Assembly: GCA_021413805.1 (NCBI GenBank) | Contig: JAIOPR010000158.1 | Coordinates: 1-32,980, forward strand | Reading direction: 5' to 3' | DNA length: 32,980 bases | Source: Planctomycetota bacterium | GTDB lineage: Bacteria; Planctomycetota; MHYJ01; WSZJ01 | Shown: piece by piece, positions 29,693 to 32,980 of the stretch | How the letters are laid out: each line of letters starts with the position of its first letter | Position numbering within the stretch: position 1 is the first letter of the stretch | Translations under genes and position numbers: made by a program | Notes under the pieces: generated by a model | The model's input: the letters and a program-made list of their open reading frames with translations, nothing else | The model's database searches: none | Told to the model about the DNA's origin: nothing

Positions 29693-31834
29693 TTATTCTT
29701 CCGTGCGGTACGTCTTGCCCTGGTACACGACCATGACTTTGCCGAGCGACAGGTACTTCGCGATCCCCGGCTTCTCGTCGATCAGCTTCATGTAGTCGTC
29801 GCCGCCGATCTTCAGCGTCACGACGTCCTTGTTCTTCTCAGGGTCGTAGACGCTGTCGGTCCAGAGGCCGCCGACGTTGTAGAAGCTCTTGGAAGCGATG
29901 ATGCGCATCTTCAGCATGACCTGCTCTTCGCTCTCGCCCGTGACACGGCCGGCGGCACCGTAGGCATCGAACGCCTTCTCGCCGTCGCGAAGGTCCTTGG
30001 CCGCTTCGGCGGCCGGGGCGCTGGGAGCGCCGAACGCGCCGCCCTGCTCCTTGCGGAAACCTTCGGCAACTTTGCGCCGCATCTCGTTCATGTCGCCTTT
30101 GACGGAGTCATCGGCGATCAGGAAGCTCGTGTACGGCGTGACGATCCCGTACTGCTTGGCGAGGCGGGTGATCTCGTCCACCAGCTCCTTCGACTGCCCG
30201 TTGCGCTTCACTTCCTCCATCAGGTACCCGACCTTGCGGCCGGCCCAGACGCGGGGGAGGAAATCGTTGCGGGCGCTGACGGCGGGGAACTTGAGCGTAT
30301 AGGGGAAGGAGACTTCCTTGCCGCCAAGGTGGCCTGTGACGAGCACGTCGCGGTCCGGCGTCCAGGAATCGCCGTCCACGAGGTAGCGGCCGAAGAGGAC
30401 AATCTGCTGGCCCTTGAAGAGGTCCGGCAGGCGACGCGGGTAGAGCTCTTCGACTTTCATGTTCATGAACTTGACGGAGATGTCGGTGAGGACGGGATTG
30501 GCGATGCGGTCGTAGAGGTCGGTGATGCGGGTGGTGAGGTCTTCCTTGGGCATCACGTAGGCCGCGCTGCCGCCGTTGTCGGTCGCGAGCATGTCGAGCA
30601 GGCGTGTGTTGAGCTCGTTGCCGACGCCGAAGGTGAACATGCGGGCGTTGTGGGTGTTCTTCTTGTGCAGGATGTCGGCGAGTTTGTCGGTGTCGGTCTC
30701 GCCCTCGTTGGGGAGGCCGTCCGTCAGGAAGATCAGGTTCTTCGCGTCCGTCTTGTCGGTGAACATCCCGAGCGACAGCGTAACGGCTTCCTCGATCGCC
30801 GTACGGCCGCGCGGCTTGAGCTTATCGACATGGGCGAGCGCTTTCTTCACGTTCTCAGGCGTCGCGGGGAGCAATTCCTCCTTGAAGGCCCGCGCTTCCG
30901 TCCCGAAATCCACGATGTTGAACAGGTCCTCGGGTTTCAGGCGGTTGAGGCAGTACTTGAGGGCGGCCTGGAGCTTGACGAGCCGGTCCTCCTCGATCAT
31001 CGAGCCGGACGAATCGACGCAGAAGACGACCTGCTGCGGGATGACGGGGACCTTCGAGGGATCGATGGTCGGGGAGACCATCATCATGAAGTACCCGCGT
31101 TCTTCCTCGTCGCGGTAGGTCATCGCGGAGACGCCGACATCGCCGCCGGCGACGTGCCAGTAGAGCGCCATCGGCGTCTTCGGCAGGTAGTTCTCCTGCT
31201 CGTAGTGCACCGTCGCGTTGAAATCGTCCGCCCGCGTGACCGTCACGTTGTGCGTCGGCGAGTAGATCGACTTGACCGGTTTCGAGGACTTCATCGTGAC
31301 GTCCACGACGACCCTCTTCAGGGGCTTGAGAAGCGCCTTGGGATTGGTGTTAAGGAATCCCATGCGGTAGACGCCGTCCTCGGACCGGAGGACCTGCGTG
31401 TAGCGCAGCACCGCGACGACTTTCCCCTGCGGCGGGATGTTCGGGACCCCGGCGCGGATCAGGCCTTTGCCGTAGAACTCGAGAAGCGCCGTCTTGCCGC
31501 CCTTCGCCGCGATCTCCGCGAAAACCTTCTTCGCTTTCTCGGCGTCGAGCATCTCGGCCTGGACTTCGTGGTCGCCGAGCTGCATCGACAGCTTGTCGAT
31601 CTGCGCGTCGGCCTCGAACTCCATGTAGCACGTGCCGCCGACCACCGCCTGGGCGTTCGGGTTGAAGAACGTGCACGTGTACTGCTTCACCGCGATGTTG
31701 TCCGTGATGTCGATCGTGATGTGGTCTTCGATCAGCTCCACCGGAAGCGGCGAATGGATGAAACACGCGTGGACAAAGGGAGCGATCGCCGCAAGCGCCG
31801 CTGCCGCCACGACTGCTGCAAGGAACCTTCTCAT
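29693..31834 (-). CDS. Secreted VIT and VWA domain protein
   Basis: The ATG at 31834 follows AGGAGGTGGTC, the strongest ribosome site here, and opens a signal peptide (MRRFLAAVVAAAALAAIAPF); the ORF-track start is 52 codons too far upstream. The 713-aa protein has a VIT (inter-alpha-trypsin inhibitor) domain at about 30-160 ('IDITDNIAVKQYTCTFFNPN'), a VWA domain with MIDAS DSSGS at 274-278 ('VVFCVDSSGSM'), 'FLTDGLPNEG' and 'FTFGVGNELNTRLL', then a beta/helical tail ('KSFYNVGGLWTDSVYD', 'KYLSLGKVMVVYQGKTY'). The MIDAS is complete, so it should bind a divalent metal and a protein ligand outside the cytoplasm. Anti-sigma gene upstream, terminator downstream. Confidence 0.92.
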   Translation of the reverse strand: MRRFLAAVVAAAALAAIAPFVHACFIHSPLPVELIEDHITIDITDNIAVKQYTCTFFNPNAQAVVGGTCYMEFEADAQIDKLSMQLGDHEVQAEMLDAEKAKKVFAEIAAKGGKTALLEFYGKGLIRAGVPNIPPQGKVVAVLRYTQVLRSEDGVYRMGFLNTNPKALLKPLKRVVVDVTMKSSKPVKSIYSPTHNVTVTRADDFNATVHYEQENYLPKTPMALYWHVAGGDVGVSAMTYRDEEERGYFMMMVSPTIDPSKVPVIPQQVVFCVDSSGSMIEEDRLVKLQAALKYCLNRLKPEDLFNIVDFGTEARAFKEELLPATPENVKKALAHVDKLKPRGRTAIEEAVTLSLGMFTDKTDAKNLIFLTDGLPNEGETDTDKLADILHKKNTHNARMFTFGVGNELNTRLLDMLATDNGGSAAYVMPKEDLTTRITDLYDRIANPVLTDISVKFMNMKVEELYPRRLPDLFKGQQIVLFGRYLVDGDSWTPDRDVLVTGHLGGKEVSFPYTLKFPAVSARNDFLPRVWAGRKVGYLMEEVKRNGQSKELVDEITRLAKQYGIVTPYTSFLIADDSVKGDMNEMRRKVAEGFRKEQGGAFGAPSAPAAEAAKDLRDGEKAFDAYGAAGRVTGESEEQVMLKMRIIASKSFYNVGGLWTDSVYDPEKNKDVVTLKIGGDDYMKLIDEKPGIAKYLSLGKVMVVYQGKTYRTEE

Positions 31835-31865
31835 GACCACCTCCTGTGCCCCCGGAATTTTCGAC

Positions 31866-31893
31866 GGCCGGGCGCGACGATCGCGCTTCGGCC
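31866..31893. promoter_or_regulatory. Stem-loop between anti-sigma and VIT-VWA genes
   Basis: GCGCGA and TCGCGC pair around a 3-nt loop, and flanking GGCC blocks can extend the stem with small bulges. It occupies the middle of the 64-bp gap before the strong ribosome site of the VIT-VWA gene. No U-run follows, so it may be an mRNA processing, stability or attenuation element rather than a terminator. Confidence 0.35.
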
Positions 31894-31898
31894 TGGAT

Positions 31899-32723
31899 CT
31901 AATGCGCCCCGAACCCTTTGCGGATCCGGTCCAGCTCCGGCCACGGCAGACCTTCCGACACCAGCGTGATCTCGACCGTTCCCGCGACAAAGCGGGACAG
32001 CTTGTACTCGCGGCCGTTGCCCACGATCGTTTCGGTCCCGGGCTTCCCCGTCGGGTCCGTGCTCTGCAGGACCGTCAGCGGCCCGAACGGCGTGGCCCAC
32101 GCGGCTTCCGCCGTCGCGATCGACGGATCGACACGCTTCAGCACCGAGCCGCGCGGCACGTACGCCGGCGGCACGATGAGCCCCGCGGTGGAAAGCTCCG
32201 CCACCGGGGCCGCCGCCACCGCCTTGTCCGACCACGCGTCGTACGACCGAGTGTTAAGCGCTTCGTCGTACGAGCCGATGTAGGCGTAACAGATCCGAGG
32301 TTGCGAGCCGGGAAGCGCCGCGATCTCGACGTGGCGGGCGACCACCCGGTTTTCGGGAGACGCTGCGGCGACCGCGCCGGAGAGAGGCAACCCGTTCTTC
32401 ACCGGATCCACCCGGTCTGTCTTTCCGCCATGCCCCGCGAACCAGACCGCCACGCCCGCCGCCGAAACGAGCACCGCCGCCGCCGCCCCTTTCAGCATCC
32501 AGCCTTTCCGCGGCAATTTCGCCGACACCGCCGGCCAGACGTCCACCGGCCCCGGATCGGCTTTCCAGCCACCGAGCAGAGCTTCGACACGCTCGAGCTC
32601 GCGCATCTCCCGGCTGCACGACTCGCAACCGGCGAGGTGCTCGCGGGCCGGCGAGGCTTCTTCGGCGGTCAATCCGCCGCCGAGAAGCGCCGCCAGCCGT
32701 GGTTTGAGTTCGTGGCAGGTCAT
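31899..32723 (-). CDS. Anti-sigma factor with zf-HC2 domain
   Basis: I take the ATG at 32723 (274 aa, MTCHELKPRLAALL), since zf-HC2 proteins usually begin with this CxE-L pattern; the ORF-track start adds ten residues. Zinc ligands are Cys3, His29, Cys33 and Cys36 (HLAGCESC). One membrane helix spans about 77-96. The outer domain (about 100-274) has 'RICYAYIGSYDEALN' and a beta-rich 'FVAGTVEITLVSEGLPWPELDRI', like the extracytoplasmic part of membrane anti-sigma proteins. No sigma gene is adjacent inside the window; the upstream neighbour is the partial LamG-like gene. The VIT-VWA gene is next downstream. Confidence 0.85.
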   Translation of the reverse strand: MTCHELKPRLAALLGGGLTAEEASPAREHLAGCESCSREMRELERVEALLGGWKADPGPVDVWPAVSAKLPRKGWMLKGAAAAVLVSAAGVAVWFAGHGGKTDRVDPVKNGLPLSGAVAAASPENRVVARHVEIAALPGSQPRICYAYIGSYDEALNTRSYDAWSDKAVAAAPVAELSTAGLIVPPAYVPRGSVLKRVDPSIATAEAAWATPFGPLTVLQSTDPTGKPGTETIVGNGREYKLSRFVAGTVEITLVSEGLPWPELDRIRKGFGAH

Positions 32724-32727
32724 GGGG

Positions 32728-32980
32728 TTAGCGGGTGATGACCAGGTTGTCAAACGAGGTGCCGGCGTTCCATGAGAAGAGGCCGACGCGCCCGGAGCTG
32801 GTGCCGACGTTGGATTCGCCGACTTTCTTTTCGCCGATGTAGACCGTCACCTTGCCGCCGTCGATTTCCAGCTTCACGTGGACGGTGCCGTTCCACTGGT
32901 AATTGAAACCCCAGTTCGCGGTCTGGTTGTTGTACCAGGTGCCGCCGCTCATCAGCCGGACGTTGTTCGGGTTCAGCCAG
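32728..32980 (-). CDS. C-terminus of probable concanavalin-like (LamG-type) domain protein, partial
   Basis: The frame is open to the right edge, so the true start is outside; the ATG at 32952 in the ORF track is internal. The visible 83 residues read 'NNVRLMSGGTWYNNQTANW', 'VHVKLEIDGGKVTVYIGEKKVG' and 'SSGRVGLFSWNAGTSFDNLVITR'. The last pattern (GRVGLxSW....FDNLVI) is typical of the final strands of LamG/DUF1080-type jelly-roll domains, which bind carbohydrate or act as lectin-like modules in secreted proteins. It ends 4 bp before the anti-sigma start, so the two are probably co-transcribed. Confidence 0.7.
   Translation of the reverse strand, partial: WLNPNNVRLMSGGTWYNNQTANWGFNYQWNGTVHVKLEIDGGKVTVYIGEKKVGESNVGTSSGRVGLFSWNAGTSFDNLVITR

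Noticed and set aside
29678-31969. 763-aa plus-strand ORF opposite the VIT-VWA gene
   Set aside because: Antisense shadow; the minus strand has signal peptide, MIDAS, ribosome site and terminator.

Overview
The window is G+C-rich, with coding on both strands and short intergenic gaps. It looks like a chromosomal segment of an environmental, planctomycete-like bacterium. That placement is an inference from gene content: an ECF sigma/zf-HC2 anti-sigma pair, a second zf-HC2 anti-sigma, a VIT-VWA protein, a SpoIIE-type phosphatase, TPR lipoproteins and many secreted proteins of unknown function. No rRNA, tRNA or universal marker gene is present, so the phylum is not proven. I saw no IS element, prophage, CRISPR array or plasmid gene.

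Layout. 1-5.7 kb: an MFS transporter cut by the left edge, a secreted TPR/alpha-beta hydrolase, a 72-aa protein, a membrane-anchored coiled-coil protein, a LOG-family protein and a secreted thioredoxin-like protein. 5.7-13.5 kb (minus): a hybrid histidine kinase coupled to a 115-aa protein, a 3-hydroxyacyl-CoA dehydrogenase/enoyl-CoA hydratase fusion and a SpoIIE-type phosphatase. 13.5-17.0 kb (minus): an operon of ECF sigma factor, anti-sigma factor and three exported proteins of unknown function, one with a suspicious 3' end. 17.2-22.7 kb (plus): a TPR lipoprotein, then a tight set of MoxR-type AAA+ ATPase, unknown 382-aa protein and HExxH-metallopeptidase/VWA fusion. A paralogous TPR gene meets this set from the other side. 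23.6-29.6 kb: a 554-aa orphan, a D-Ala-D-Ala-ligase-like ATP-grasp enzyme, a lipoprotein with a HEAGH metallopeptidase, and a membrane-anchored endonuclease/exonuclease/phosphatase-family protein. 29.7-33 kb (minus): a VIT-VWA secreted protein with a clear intrinsic terminator, an anti-sigma factor, and the C-terminus of a probable concanavalin-like domain protein cut by the right edge.

The best candidate for an under-described system is the AAA+/unknown/HExxH-VWA triad at 18.1-22.7 kb with its flanking NlpI-like TPR paralogues. It resembles MoxR-vWA ternary arrangements, with a remodelling ATPase acting on a VWA partner. Here the VWA protein carries an intact zinc-protease motif and the ATPase has an extra four-cysteine cluster.

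Non-coding structure includes a near-perfect palindrome of about 120 bp between two convergent genes, two families of heptanucleotide tandem repeats in gaps, and a recurring TANNNT hexamer 6-11 nt before start codons that lack a Shine-Dalgarno sequence, which suggests leaderless mRNAs. All assignments come from reading translations and motifs; no database search was run.
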